This document shows, in pieces, positions 25,534-33,925 of a stretch of 36,394 nucleotides of DNA (positions are counted from its first letter, which is position 1; every line of letters begins with the position of its first letter). The notes beneath the pieces were generated by a model. That model saw nothing but the letters and a program-made list of their open reading frames with translations, was not told the DNA's origin and did not search any database. Position numbers and translations under genes: made by a program. Where the stretch lies: positions 1-36,394 of the forward strand of contig JAJPHE010000028.1 of the NCBI GenBank assembly GCA_021325435.1, given 5' to 3'. Source of the stretch: Actinomycetota bacterium (GTDB taxonomy: Bacteria > Actinomycetota > Acidimicrobiia > Acidimicrobiales > JAJPHE01).

Positions 25534-26550
25534 GTGATCGCCCCGATCTCCCTCCTTGTACCGACGTATAACGAAGCTGCCAACATCTCCGCTTGCCTCA
25601 AGGCGATAGCACGCCAGACTTATCCCAGTGAGCTGGTCGACGTGGTTCTCATAGATGGACGCTCGACCGACGACACCCTCCTTCAGGCGCGGCAAACCGC
25701 CGATCGCGAAGGACTGAGCATTCGAATCCTTCATAATGAGGCTCGAAGAACGGCCATTGGCTTGAACATCGGCCTGAAACATGCCCAGGGTGACCTTGTC
25801 GCGCGGGTCGATGCACGAAGCCGGATCCCGCCTCACTACTTGCAACTGACTGCCACCCTCCTCGCGTCGAATTCAACTCTTGGAGTCGTCGGAGGTGCCC
25901 AGGTTACGGAGGCCCGCTCATCGAGCATCATTGACCGGGGCGTCGCAAGAGCTCTTCGTAATCGATGGACCACTGGGCTGAGCCGCTATCGACGGCGTTC
26001 ATCGTCGGGGCCGGCGGACACAGTCTGGATGGGTGTATTCCGCGCCGAAGAGCTGCGACGAATAGGAGGCTGGAACGAAAGCTTGGCGATAAACGAGGAC
26101 TTTGAACTCAACAGTCGCTATCGACAACAAGGCAAGATCGTATGGTTCGAAGACTCTCTGTCCACAGCATACGTGCCACGCTCCCCGACGGGATTGGCAC
26201 ATCAGTACTATCGATACGGGAGGCATAAGGGGGCCTTGTGGGTTAGGGGCCAGACTCTCGAACCGCGCCAAGTAGTAGCCCTAGCTGCACCACCGCTTCT
26301 CGCATTGCCTCTGATCACGCTATCTATCCGCAGGCGTAATCCGACCATGTCGTTCGGTCTGGCCCTTGTCTCGCTGCTCGTTGCCGACCACGTCGGAACG
26401 CCCAATGAACGCGCTGAACTCAGTGTAAGGCTGATGAGCGCGACAACCATTGCCCTCTATTGCACATCATGGTGGATCGGGACTGTCGTTGGAGCTGCGG
26501 ATGAGTGCTACTCATCCTCCTCACCAGGATCCGCAGCTCCTCGGACATAG
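25534..26550 (+). CDS. family 2 glycosyltransferase, ExoA-like
   Basis: 338 residues. The GT-A nucleotide-sugar domain opens with ISLLVPTYNEAANISACLKAI, continues with DVVLIDGRSTDDTL and has the metal-site region GDLVARVDARSRIPP; the late INEDFELNSRYRQQGKIVWFED matches the ED motif. Hydrophobic segments at about 250-270, 275-290 and 305-325 would anchor it in the membrane. It resembles succinoglycan ExoA-type transferases. The GTG start is 13 bases after nadA and its last 43 bases overlap the convergent next gene. Confidence 0.85.
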   Translation: MIAPISLLVPTYNEAANISACLKAIARQTYPSELVDVVLIDGRSTDDTLLQARQTADREGLSIRILHNEARRTAIGLNIGLKHAQGDLVARVDARSRIPPHYLQLTATLLASNSTLGVVGGAQVTEARSSSIIDRGVARALRNRWTTGLSRYRRRSSSGPADTVWMGVFRAEELRRIGGWNESLAINEDFELNSRYRQQGKIVWFEDSLSTAYVPRSPTGLAHQYYRYGRHKGALWVRGQTLEPRQVVALAAPPLLALPLITLSIRRRNPTMSFGLALVSLLVADHVGTPNERAELSVRLMSATTIALYCTSWWIGTVVGAADECYSSSSPGSAAPRT

Positions 26551-28730
26551 CCCGGCACCCCTTTCACCTCCTCGAGAAACCCCGTCCAAGAGTGCTGCGT
26601 TGCGAGCCTTCGATAGGCGCCGCGCCGAAGCTCGTCGATCAGCTGAGGCTGATCCAGCACTCTCGCGAGCGCTTGCGTGTACTGATCGACATCGTCATAC
26701 GGAGAGACAAGGAGACCGGACTCACCTCCCCTGACGAACTCGGGAATCGCACCACTGTCGGATGACACAATCGCTAGGCCAGCCGCTGCCGCCTCGAGGA
26801 CGACATTTGGAAGACCATCCCATTCGGAAGTGTTGAGGAACACGTCGAACTCCGGGGGGTTGAGGTCACTAAACTCGTTATACGCTCCGCGGAACCTAAT
26901 GCCCGCACGACGCATTTCATTCCGAGTAGCAGCAGGGTCGAGTAGACCATAACCGTAGGCCGTAAATTCGATCGCTAGTCCTTTGCACGCTCGCGCTACC
27001 GCAACCAGGAGGTCAGGCCTCTTCTGGCGGTCCAACCGACCGGCCCACAGAACCCGCAGTCGTCGCGATTCTGGTAGCTGGGCGGCTGGCCTGGGTGGCG
27101 CCGCATCTATCGGCTGGTAGTGCACGTGAAGCCGCGACTCTTCAATACCAAAAAGACGCTGCAGCATCGATAGTGTCTTCCGTCCGTCTGAGAAGACGGC
27201 CGTCAGATAAGGCTCGACCTCCGGTAGGCCTGAGACAATATGTCCTGTGATTTCACCTTCTCGGGTCCTGTCCTCACAGAAGACTGAGGCCACGAGCGAC
27301 ATTGTGCTACTCAACGCTACCCCGTACTCGGCAATGGCCCCATATGCCATCCCGGAGTTGAACACGTGCGCCACTCGCGCTCGCGATTGCACAAGGTAGA
27401 GTGCGAGCGCTCGCTCCTGCTGCCGAGTGTTCAGTCTCCTAGCGACACTCCCGAACTCCAGGAGAGCAACGTCGCTAGGTAGCCGTGTTCGCCAGGGCGA
27501 TTCCGTGTCCTCAGTCGTCATCACGACCGGTCGGGCGCCAAGCGCACGCAAGGCCCTCGCATAGTTGAGGAGTTCCAGGTCCGACCCACCCCGCTTTACC
27601 CAGGGGGCGATGAGGATGTGGGTGACATCGCTGGGCGTGGCCGCAAGCAACTGTCCTACAGTCTCCCCAAGCGGTGAGGCAGGAAGCGCTACATATTGCG
27701 GGCTTGAAGCGACCCGCGAGTTTGGAAAGAGTGATGGCTCAATCAGATGCGCACGCATGAGATCATGCCGAAGCCACAACGGCAGTCTTCGGCGCGCGAT
27801 GAATCGATCGACTGTAAGAAGTCCGCGTCGAACCCCTAGTGCGAGCGGGGCCAGTTCCGGATGTCTAAGCACGACTCGCCTACCGCTCGCCTCGAGCCGC
27901 CGGCGCATCGTTGTGATGGATTGATGGTTTCGGTGATCAGTCGTTACGTCTTGTCGTTCGCTCGGTGGATCTCGATCCAAGTGCATGCCGGGGCCAAAGA
28001 GCTTTGTGGGAGCCGGTAGGGCCGGACCTCGATCAGCACTGAGAGATTCGCGTCGCGCACGGTAGTAGCCGCAGGTGCCGGGGACTACCTCTACGGTCCC
28101 CCCTCCGGCCAAGACATCGCAGTTCCAGGTCCAGTCCTCGTGGAAAGCCTGGCGAGCGGGCATCGAACGGAATGGGAGTGCAGTCAGGAGTTCCCGCGGA
28201 GCCATAAGATGGAGTGCCCAACCATTTCGCTCCATCAATCCGCTCGCGCGAAAGTGTTGACTTGTAGCCGATACCTGCCACATCAATTCATTCTGCGTTC
28301 CGAAAACGACTATCACCTCGGGACGAAGCACAGTCTTCAAGAGGCCCGATCGCACAAATAGAGCATGACCCTTAGTGAGCCAGGCCTCGGATAGGAGATC
28401 ATCCCCGTCTAACAGCGCTACATACTCTCCTCGCGATCGTTCGATGCCATGGTTGCGAGCCTGTCCAGGGTCTCCGAGATCAAGATGGGTCACATGGTGA
28501 CCAGCGCCGCTGAGTCGCGTACCAAGCCGCTCCGTCGGGTCATCTGGACGGTCGAGAACAACTATAAGCTCACCCGATGCCCCCGCTTCGTTGGTCAGTC
28601 TCTCCAGCGCAGCTGTGGCGCTCATCACGGCTCTGTGCAGCAGCAATCCTTCTGAATGAGCGGTTATGACTACGGAGACCGCTGGATTGGCTACTGGGGT
28701 TGGAACCGGTGCGACAAAGTCATTCTGCAT
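26508..28730 (-). CDS. two-domain glycosyltransferase, GT2 fused to GT4
   Basis: 740 residues. The N-terminal GT2 domain shows SVVITAHSEGLLLHRAV (19-35), ELIVVLDRPDDP and the metal-binding LLDGDD (about 106-111). After a middle region the C-terminal half is GT4/GT-B: RVLWAGRLDRQKRPDLLVAV (about 559-578) and SEWDGLPNVVLEAAAAG (about 635-651), then GESGLLVSPYDD. Two catalytic domains in one chain suggest that it adds two sugars in succession. It runs against the other polysaccharide genes and overlaps the GT2 gene tail to tail. The C-terminus is acidic (PGEEDE). Confidence 0.85.
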   Translation of the reverse strand: MQNDFVAPVPTPVANPAVSVVITAHSEGLLLHRAVMSATAALERLTNEAGASGELIVVLDRPDDPTERLGTRLSGAGHHVTHLDLGDPGQARNHGIERSRGEYVALLDGDDLLSEAWLTKGHALFVRSGLLKTVLRPEVIVVFGTQNELMWQVSATSQHFRASGLMERNGWALHLMAPRELLTALPFRSMPARQAFHEDWTWNCDVLAGGGTVEVVPGTCGYYRARRESLSADRGPALPAPTKLFGPGMHLDRDPPSERQDVTTDHRNHQSITTMRRRLEASGRRVVLRHPELAPLALGVRRGLLTVDRFIARRRLPLWLRHDLMRAHLIEPSLFPNSRVASSPQYVALPASPLGETVGQLLAATPSDVTHILIAPWVKRGGSDLELLNYARALRALGARPVVMTTEDTESPWRTRLPSDVALLEFGSVARRLNTRQQERALALYLVQSRARVAHVFNSGMAYGAIAEYGVALSSTMSLVASVFCEDRTREGEITGHIVSGLPEVEPYLTAVFSDGRKTLSMLQRLFGIEESRLHVHYQPIDAAPPRPAAQLPESRRLRVLWAGRLDRQKRPDLLVAVARACKGLAIEFTAYGYGLLDPAATRNEMRRAGIRFRGAYNEFSDLNPPEFDVFLNTSEWDGLPNVVLEAAAAGLAIVSSDSGAIPEFVRGGESGLLVSPYDDVDQYTQALARVLDQPQLIDELRRGAYRRLATQHSWTGFLEEVKGVPGYVRGAADPGEEDE

Positions 28731-28916
28731 TCATCTGTTCCTAGCGCGCGCAACCGAGTCGAACCCTCATCGACAATGAGGGCCCGCCGTCGGCACACGA
28801 TACTGTGCATCTCGCTCTATAGGACGCATGCCAATGGGCATTCCGGGGCGTCATGGGCCGCGGCTGGGTCGAGACCCGTCCGTGCCAATCGCGAACTGGG
28901 CGTCTAGCGTCAAGTC
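28731..28916. promoter_or_regulatory. divergent intergenic region of the polysaccharide cluster
   Basis: Separates the minus-strand fusion glycosyltransferase from the plus-strand exporter genes and must hold both promoters. On plus, TAGCGT (28905-28910) lies 6 bases before the Wzm ATG, with a weak -35 GTGCCA 17 bases upstream, suggesting a leaderless mRNA. On minus, AGGAA precedes the fusion gene ATG. Confidence 0.35.
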
Positions 28917-29744
28917 ATGAGTAGTGCCGTGACCTACGACTCGACTGAGCGCCGAACAGCATTGGTGAGCGAGTTTCGGGACATTTGGTCTCGTCGCGGT
29001 CTTCTCGGGCTCCTTGTCGTCCGAAATTTAACCATCCGATACAAACGCTCGCTTCTAGGTGTCTGGTGGACCGCACTCAATCCACTCCTCACAGTGGCGA
29101 TCATGTTCTTGGTCTTTAGCAGGGTATTTCGGTTGGCAACTCCTGGTCAGCCCTATGTCGTCTATCTACTTAGCGGTGTTCTGTTGGTCTCCTTCTTTAG
29201 CCAAGGTGTAACTCAGTGCGCCTTCTCGATAATTGGAAGCTCCGGGGTCTTAAAGAAACTCTATGTGCCCCCCGAACTCTTCTCCCTCTCCGCTGGCTTG
29301 GCGGCGGCTATCACATTCGGAATTAGCCTTATACCGCTACTGATTGTGCAACTCGTCGTGGGGGTCGGCGTGCCTTGGACCTTCATGCTGACCCCGATAC
29401 CTATCGTCTTCATGGTTATCTTCATTACAGGAATAGGATTATTGGTCGCCGCAGCCGCGGTCTATTTTTATGACATCTTCGAGATTGCGAACGTGGCCCT
29501 TCAACTAATTGCCTATCTGACCCCGACATTCTACCCAGCGTCAATAGTGCCCGTACACTTGCGGTGGGCCGTTGACATCAACCCCTTGTTCTCTTTCCTG
29601 CAAGTCTTTCGCGGTCTGGCTTACCAGCAACATATAGTTTCCTGGCACTGGTACGCCGGAATGGGGGCCTATTCACTAGCTGCCTTACTAGTGGGTACGC
29701 GGCTATTCCGTCGCTCTTGGAAGAATCTCGTCGTGCTGTTGTGA
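28917..29744 (+). CDS. wzm: polysaccharide ABC exporter permease, Wzm type
   Basis: 275 residues of the ABC-2 membrane family. The cytoplasmic N-terminal FRDIWSRRGLLGLLVVRNLTIRYKRSLLGVWW, with a charged coupling segment before the first span, is typical of Wzm/TagG. Six spans follow (for example NPLLTVAIMFLVFSRVF and YVVYLLSGVLLVSFFSQGV), and the PTFYPASIVP loop and NPLFSFLQVFR are conserved. It would move a lipid-linked glycan across the membrane with the Wzt ATPase, whose start overlaps its stop. Confidence 0.9.
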   Translation: MSSAVTYDSTERRTALVSEFRDIWSRRGLLGLLVVRNLTIRYKRSLLGVWWTALNPLLTVAIMFLVFSRVFRLATPGQPYVVYLLSGVLLVSFFSQGVTQCAFSIIGSSGVLKKLYVPPELFSLSAGLAAAITFGISLIPLLIVQLVVGVGVPWTFMLTPIPIVFMVIFITGIGLLVAAAAVYFYDIFEIANVALQLIAYLTPTFYPASIVPVHLRWAVDINPLFSFLQVFRGLAYQQHIVSWHWYAGMGAYSLAALLVGTRLFRRSWKNLVVLL

Positions 29745-30481
29745 CAGAATTAGCGGTCAACATCGAAGGCGTATCCCTCGCATATCGGATGGCGCATAAC
29801 CGAGCTGCATCCCTCAAGGAGTTTGCAGTACATCTCGTGCGGCGCCAGATCCGGTACGAGCAGTTCTACGCGCTGAAACAGATCGATCTAAAGGTCCCCG
29901 CCCATGAATTTCTTGGCGTTGTGGGTGCTAACGGGGCAGGTAAGAGCACGTTGATGAAGATCATTGCTCGAGTCCTACCCCCGACCGAGGGTCGGATTGC
30001 AGTTCGGGGAACAGTCGCCCCAATGATCGAACTCGCGGCTGGGTTGGACAATGAGCTCACAACAGCGGAGAACGTCGTGCTCTATGGAAGCTTGCTTGGC
30101 CGATCGCCGCGAGAAATGCGCCAGCGTGTGGACCGCATCCTCGAGTGGGCCGAGCTTGAAGACTATGCAGATGTTCCGGTGCGGAGTTTTTCGAGCGGAA
30201 TGCTCGCCCGACTTGGCTTCGCGGTCGCAACCGATGTAGACCCCGACATCTTGGTGGTTGACGAGGTGCTCGCCGTAGGTGATCAGGCATTTCAGCACCG
30301 CTCTACCGAGCGCATCCAAGAGCTGATGCGGCAAGGAACAACGGTAATCTTTGTGTCACACGACCTCTCTACAATCCGGTCTCTTGCAAGCAGCACACTG
30401 TGGCTGGACCGCGGTGAGATCCGGATGTGCGGTCCGACAGAGGACGTCGTCACTCAGTACGAGCAGTCTGCGTCTCTGTGA
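29741..30481 (+). CDS. wzt: polysaccharide ABC exporter ATPase, Wzt type
   Basis: 246 residues from GTG 29741, which overlaps the wzm stop as GTGA. Walker A is GANGAGKST (62-70), the signature is FSSGMLARL (150-158), Walker B is ILVVDEVLAVGD (170-181) and the switch is His207. The N-terminal 50 residues (VSLAYRMAHNRAASLKEF) include the usual Wzt/TagH linker. It lacks the C-terminal carbohydrate-binding domain of O9a-type Wzt, so chain capping is probably not sensed by this protein. Confidence 0.92.
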   Translation: MTELAVNIEGVSLAYRMAHNRAASLKEFAVHLVRRQIRYEQFYALKQIDLKVPAHEFLGVVGANGAGKSTLMKIIARVLPPTEGRIAVRGTVAPMIELAAGLDNELTTAENVVLYGSLLGRSPREMRQRVDRILEWAELEDYADVPVRSFSSGMLARLGFAVATDVDPDILVVDEVLAVGDQAFQHRSTERIQELMRQGTTVIFVSHDLSTIRSLASSTLWLDRGEIRMCGPTEDVVTQYEQSASL

Positions 30482-31689
30482 CGCTACCCAAACTCCCGCC
30501 CGCGCCGGAACCCCCGAACTCTATCGAGGGCCCAACCCTCCTGGTCGTGACTCCCGTAGTACCACCCTCGCCGTCTGGACAGTCTGTCGTTCTCGAACGT
30601 CTCCTAACCGATCCGAGGGGCAAAGTTCTCTATGCAAGTCAAAACCCACCACCGGACGAGATCGGTCGCTCGGACTTCGTGCGGTTACGCATTGCGAAGT
30701 TCCATGGACCGCGCGGCCTCCCTCGGATCTTGCGCATTGCTGCGGCGGTGGTTCGTACGGTTCTGAGCATGACCATTCGCGTTCTAGAGTTGTGCTTGAT
30801 TAGTCATCGATGCGACGTGGACGTGATTGTCGGGTGTACCGCCGGGCCCACGGAGTTGCCTGGGGCTTGGCTCTGCGGACTTATTACGCGCCGACCAGTC
30901 ATTGCTTACCTATTCGATGATCCTGTCTTGCAATGGCCGCCAGGGGCTCAGCGGAGCCTCGCATCGGCACTCGAGCGACTCTGGGCACCCCGGGTCCGCG
31001 CTATAGTCGTTCCGAATGAGGCACTAGCAGAAATGGTTGCGGCGCGCACGTCGAGAGCGACGGTGCTGGTCCGTAACCCTCTGCCTAACGATTTATCTCC
31101 GAGGTTGCAGGTCCGTAGCACGATGACAAAGCCGCTACGGCTCGTGTACACAGGATCCATATACGGGGCCCAGGACGACGCATTTCGTGTCCTGCAGGCG
31201 GCTCTTGAACTTCTTGGTGGTTTCGCTGAGTTGCACGTTTACACCGCCAATACCCAAGCTGAACTCCGGGCAGCTGGCATCACTTCCTCTTTTGTCATTT
31301 GCCACCCGGCTACAGACGCCAAACAGTCCATCGCACTCCAACGAGCCGCCGATGCCCTCTACTTGCCGCTTTCCTTCCATTCAAAGATACCTGAGGTCAT
31401 CAGGACTGCTGCTCCTGCAAAGCTCGGAGAATATCTCGCGAGCGGCCGCCCGATTCTCGTCCATGCGCCCAGCGACTCCTACCTCTCGCGATTCTTTAGA
31501 GAGACCGGCGCTGGTATTGTCGCCGACACCGAGAATCCGTTATTGCTCGCTGACGCCATAAGACACCTCGCATCCGATGACCAAGAGATTATCGATCTAG
31601 CTGCCAGAGCCTCTGACGCCGCCAAACTCTTTGACATCAGTAGTGCTAGACGGCAGTTTTGGGCACTCGTACAGGAAGTAGTGCAATGA
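30478..31689 (+). CDS. GT4-like glycosyltransferase
   Basis: 403 residues from GTG 30478 (GTGA overlap with wzt). GT-B features: an N-terminal Rossmann half (LLVVTPVVPPSPSGQSVVLERLL), a linker VLVRNPLPND, and a C-terminal half with LRLVYTGSIYGAQDDAFRVL, a ...AADALYLPLSF segment and PAKLGEYLASGRPILVHAP, the donor-sugar loop of GT4 enzymes. Donor and acceptor unknown. The codon set includes less common A/T-ending codons, as in its neighbours. Confidence 0.8.
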   Translation: MTLPKLPPAPEPPNSIEGPTLLVVTPVVPPSPSGQSVVLERLLTDPRGKVLYASQNPPPDEIGRSDFVRLRIAKFHGPRGLPRILRIAAAVVRTVLSMTIRVLELCLISHRCDVDVIVGCTAGPTELPGAWLCGLITRRPVIAYLFDDPVLQWPPGAQRSLASALERLWAPRVRAIVVPNEALAEMVAARTSRATVLVRNPLPNDLSPRLQVRSTMTKPLRLVYTGSIYGAQDDAFRVLQAALELLGGFAELHVYTANTQAELRAAGITSSFVICHPATDAKQSIALQRAADALYLPLSFHSKIPEVIRTAAPAKLGEYLASGRPILVHAPSDSYLSRFFRETGAGIVADTENPLLLADAIRHLASDDQEIIDLAARASDAAKLFDISSARRQFWALVQEVVQ

Positions 31690-31816
31690 CGCACCGGCGC
31701 AACTCCGGCAGAGCCCATTACCACTTTCGGCAGCGGTGCAGCGAAATTTCTCTGGTAGATCCACACCTTCGGCCGTCGCTGTGCCTTGTCGGGGCTAGCT
31801 TTTTCCAGGGCGGCAA

Positions 31817-32971
31817 GTGAACCTTCTATTCGTTGCCATGCCCAATAGCCCGCATACTGCAGGATGGCTAAGACTCCTGGCGGGTCGCGGTTGGCGCGTG
31901 ACCGTTGTAGCTCCTGATGCGTCACCTAACATCGAGGGGATACCAGACCGGCGCGCCCGCATCAGGGGAGGCAATCCTGACGGTGTTGCATCGCCGTTAC
32001 CCGGAGCTGCTGGCCGTCAGGTCGAACGCATCCTCGATCGAGCGGTCGGCCCACTGACGTGGAGGGCACACTGGCTAAGTTCAGTCATTAAGCGGGTTCA
32101 GCCTACCCTTATTCACTCCCTCGAGTTTCAGCACTGCGGATACATCTGTCTCCGAGCAAAGCAGCACCGCGCCTCCCTTCCCCCGTGGATAGCCACCAAC
32201 TGGGGGAGCGACATCTCGTATTTTTCCAAGGATCCGTTTCACCGTCGGCAGATTGTCTCGATCTTGCAAGAAGCTGACTATTACGGCGCTGAGTGTCACC
32301 GCGATGTGGAACTAGCCCTAGGGTTGGGCTTCAAAGGTCAGCTATTCCCCGTGGTCCCAAATAACGGCGGGTTCGACCTAGCGTGGGCCAGGTCGCTTGG
32401 CTCTGGACCCCCGTCAACACGGAGGCTCATCATGCTCAAGGGATATGAGCACTTCTCTGGCCGAGCGACCAATGCTCTTGCGGCTATCAGAGACTGCCGC
32501 TCTCTTCTTCGGGGCTACGCCGTGCGCGTGTATTCGGCGGCTCGCTCAGTTCGCCGATTGGCGGATGAACTTCGTCATGAGCACGACATCGACATCGAAT
32601 GCCTGCCGAAGCTAGCTCACGGTCGAATGCTTGCCATGCACGGCTCCGCACGAACTTCCCTATCTATCGGGATCTCCGACGGCATTAGTATTTCGATGCT
32701 TGAGGCGATGGTCATGGGTTCATATCCGATACAATCCGATGGCTCCTGTGCTGGAGAGTGGATCGTGCACCGGCAGACCGGAGCGATCGTAAATGCAGAG
32801 GACGTTGGGGAGATCTCCCGAGAACTCGAACTCGCTCTGACGCACGACGATCTCGTCGACGTGGCTGCGACTGCTAACGCTCGTCTCGCTGATATCCGCC
32901 TAGACCGCGCCTCAATCCGCGAGATTGTACTTGAGGCCTACTCCAGTGCCGCAGGAGATCTACATGTCTAA
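31817..32971 (+). CDS. GT4-like glycosyltransferase
   Basis: 384 residues. The N-terminus (NLLFVAMPNSPHTAGWLRLLAGRGWRVTVVAPD) and the mid-protein IATNWGSDISYFSK, resembling WGSD motifs in GT4-like capsule enzymes, support a GT-B glycosyltransferase; the late SLSIGISDGISISMLEAMVMGSYPIQSD carries the family donor-site pattern. The start is GTG 31817 behind AGGGCGG; 127 bases separate it from the previous gene. Substrates unknown. Confidence 0.75.
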   Translation: MNLLFVAMPNSPHTAGWLRLLAGRGWRVTVVAPDASPNIEGIPDRRARIRGGNPDGVASPLPGAAGRQVERILDRAVGPLTWRAHWLSSVIKRVQPTLIHSLEFQHCGYICLRAKQHRASLPPWIATNWGSDISYFSKDPFHRRQIVSILQEADYYGAECHRDVELALGLGFKGQLFPVVPNNGGFDLAWARSLGSGPPSTRRLIMLKGYEHFSGRATNALAAIRDCRSLLRGYAVRVYSAARSVRRLADELRHEHDIDIECLPKLAHGRMLAMHGSARTSLSIGISDGISISMLEAMVMGSYPIQSDGSCAGEWIVHRQTGAIVNAEDVGEISRELELALTHDDLVDVAATANARLADIRLDRASIREIVLEAYSSAAGDLHV

Positions 32972-32998
32972 CGACATTGAGCAATTCAGCCGACACCC

Positions 32999-33021
32999 GA
33001 GCGAGGAACGTGTCCTCGCTC
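32999..33021 (+). terminator. 9-base stem-loop between glycosyltransferase and reductase genes
   Basis: GAGCGAGGA-ACGTG-TCCTCGCTC, a perfect 9-base stem with a 5-base loop, lies 27 bases after the GT4 gene and 26 before the next ATG. No U-tract follows, so it may be a partial terminator or an mRNA-processing hairpin that sets off the nucleotide-sugar genes. Confidence 0.45.
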
Positions 33022-33046
33022 CAGTGGGTATCGGTCCTATTGGCCA

Positions 33047-33925
33047 ATGAGAGTCCTGGTGCTTGGCGCAGACGGGATGGCGGGACATGTCGTGTTGCGC
33101 CACCTTGCGGCGCGTCACGAAGCCTTCGGTTCCACACGTTCGGTCGAGCCAACCGCTCTTTACACCGCCGAGATCTCCCCTGCCAACATCAAGACGGGGT
33201 TGGACGCGCGGGACTTCGATCAATTCCGGCTGGCAATACAGCTTATCCAGCCTGAAGCCGTCATCAACTGCATAGGCATCGTCAAGCAGCGGACTAGCGA
33301 CAACATCGCCATGCTAGAGGTCAATTCACTTTTCCCTCACCGACTGGCCCTTCTGTGTTCCGAAGTCGGAAGTCGCCTCATCCACCTCAGTACCGATTGC
33401 GTATTTTCTGGCCGTCGCGGACTATACACTGAGGCAGATCTGCCGGACCCAAGCGATTTCTACGGAGTCTCCAAGCTAGCCGGCGAGGTAACACCGGTCC
33501 CAGCCCTAACCCTTCGAACATCGATTATCGGGTTAGAACTCGTTCGTCGCACATCACTGATTGAGTGGTCTCTTCGGCAGACCATCAGTGCTCCCGGCTA
33601 CACCAAAGCCATCTTCTCTGGCTTGACTACTCAAGAACTGGCTCGGCTCCTAGATCTCATCCTCGTAAGTCAACCGGACCTCACCGGGCTCTGGCACGTC
33701 GCATCCACCCCCATAAGCAAATATCACCTCCTAGGACACTTTTACGACCAGCTTGGTCGAACCGTGACACTCGTACCATCTGATGAGGTCGACTGCGACC
33801 GGAGCCTCGACGGCAGCCGATTTAGTCACCGGACAGGGTATGTGGCGCCGAGTTGGTCGCAGATGCTCGCCGAGCTGGCCTTGGAAGTACACGAACGGGA
33901 GAGACTTTACGATGTTGGACGGTAA
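33047..33925 (+). CDS. RmlD-like nucleotide-sugar reductase (WbvR/WbjC role)
   Basis: 292-residue short-chain dehydrogenase. NAD(P) site is GADGMAG (7-13), the catalytic Ser/Thr lie in LSTDCVFSG and the Tyr139-x3-Lys143 pair is in YGVSKLAGE. In the UDP-L-aminosugar pathways an RmlD-like enzyme reduces a 4-keto intermediate made from UDP-GlcNAc. The cupin domain found in WbjC/CapF (L-FucNAc route) is absent, which fits the WbvR type (L-RhaNAc/L-QuiNAc route) better. The stop lies 14 bases inside the next gene. Confidence 0.8.
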   Translation: MRVLVLGADGMAGHVVLRHLAARHEAFGSTRSVEPTALYTAEISPANIKTGLDARDFDQFRLAIQLIQPEAVINCIGIVKQRTSDNIAMLEVNSLFPHRLALLCSEVGSRLIHLSTDCVFSGRRGLYTEADLPDPSDFYGVSKLAGEVTPVPALTLRTSIIGLELVRRTSLIEWSLRQTISAPGYTKAIFSGLTTQELARLLDLILVSQPDLTGLWHVASTPISKYHLLGHFYDQLGRTVTLVPSDEVDCDRSLDGSRFSHRTGYVAPSWSQMLAELALEVHERERLYDVGR

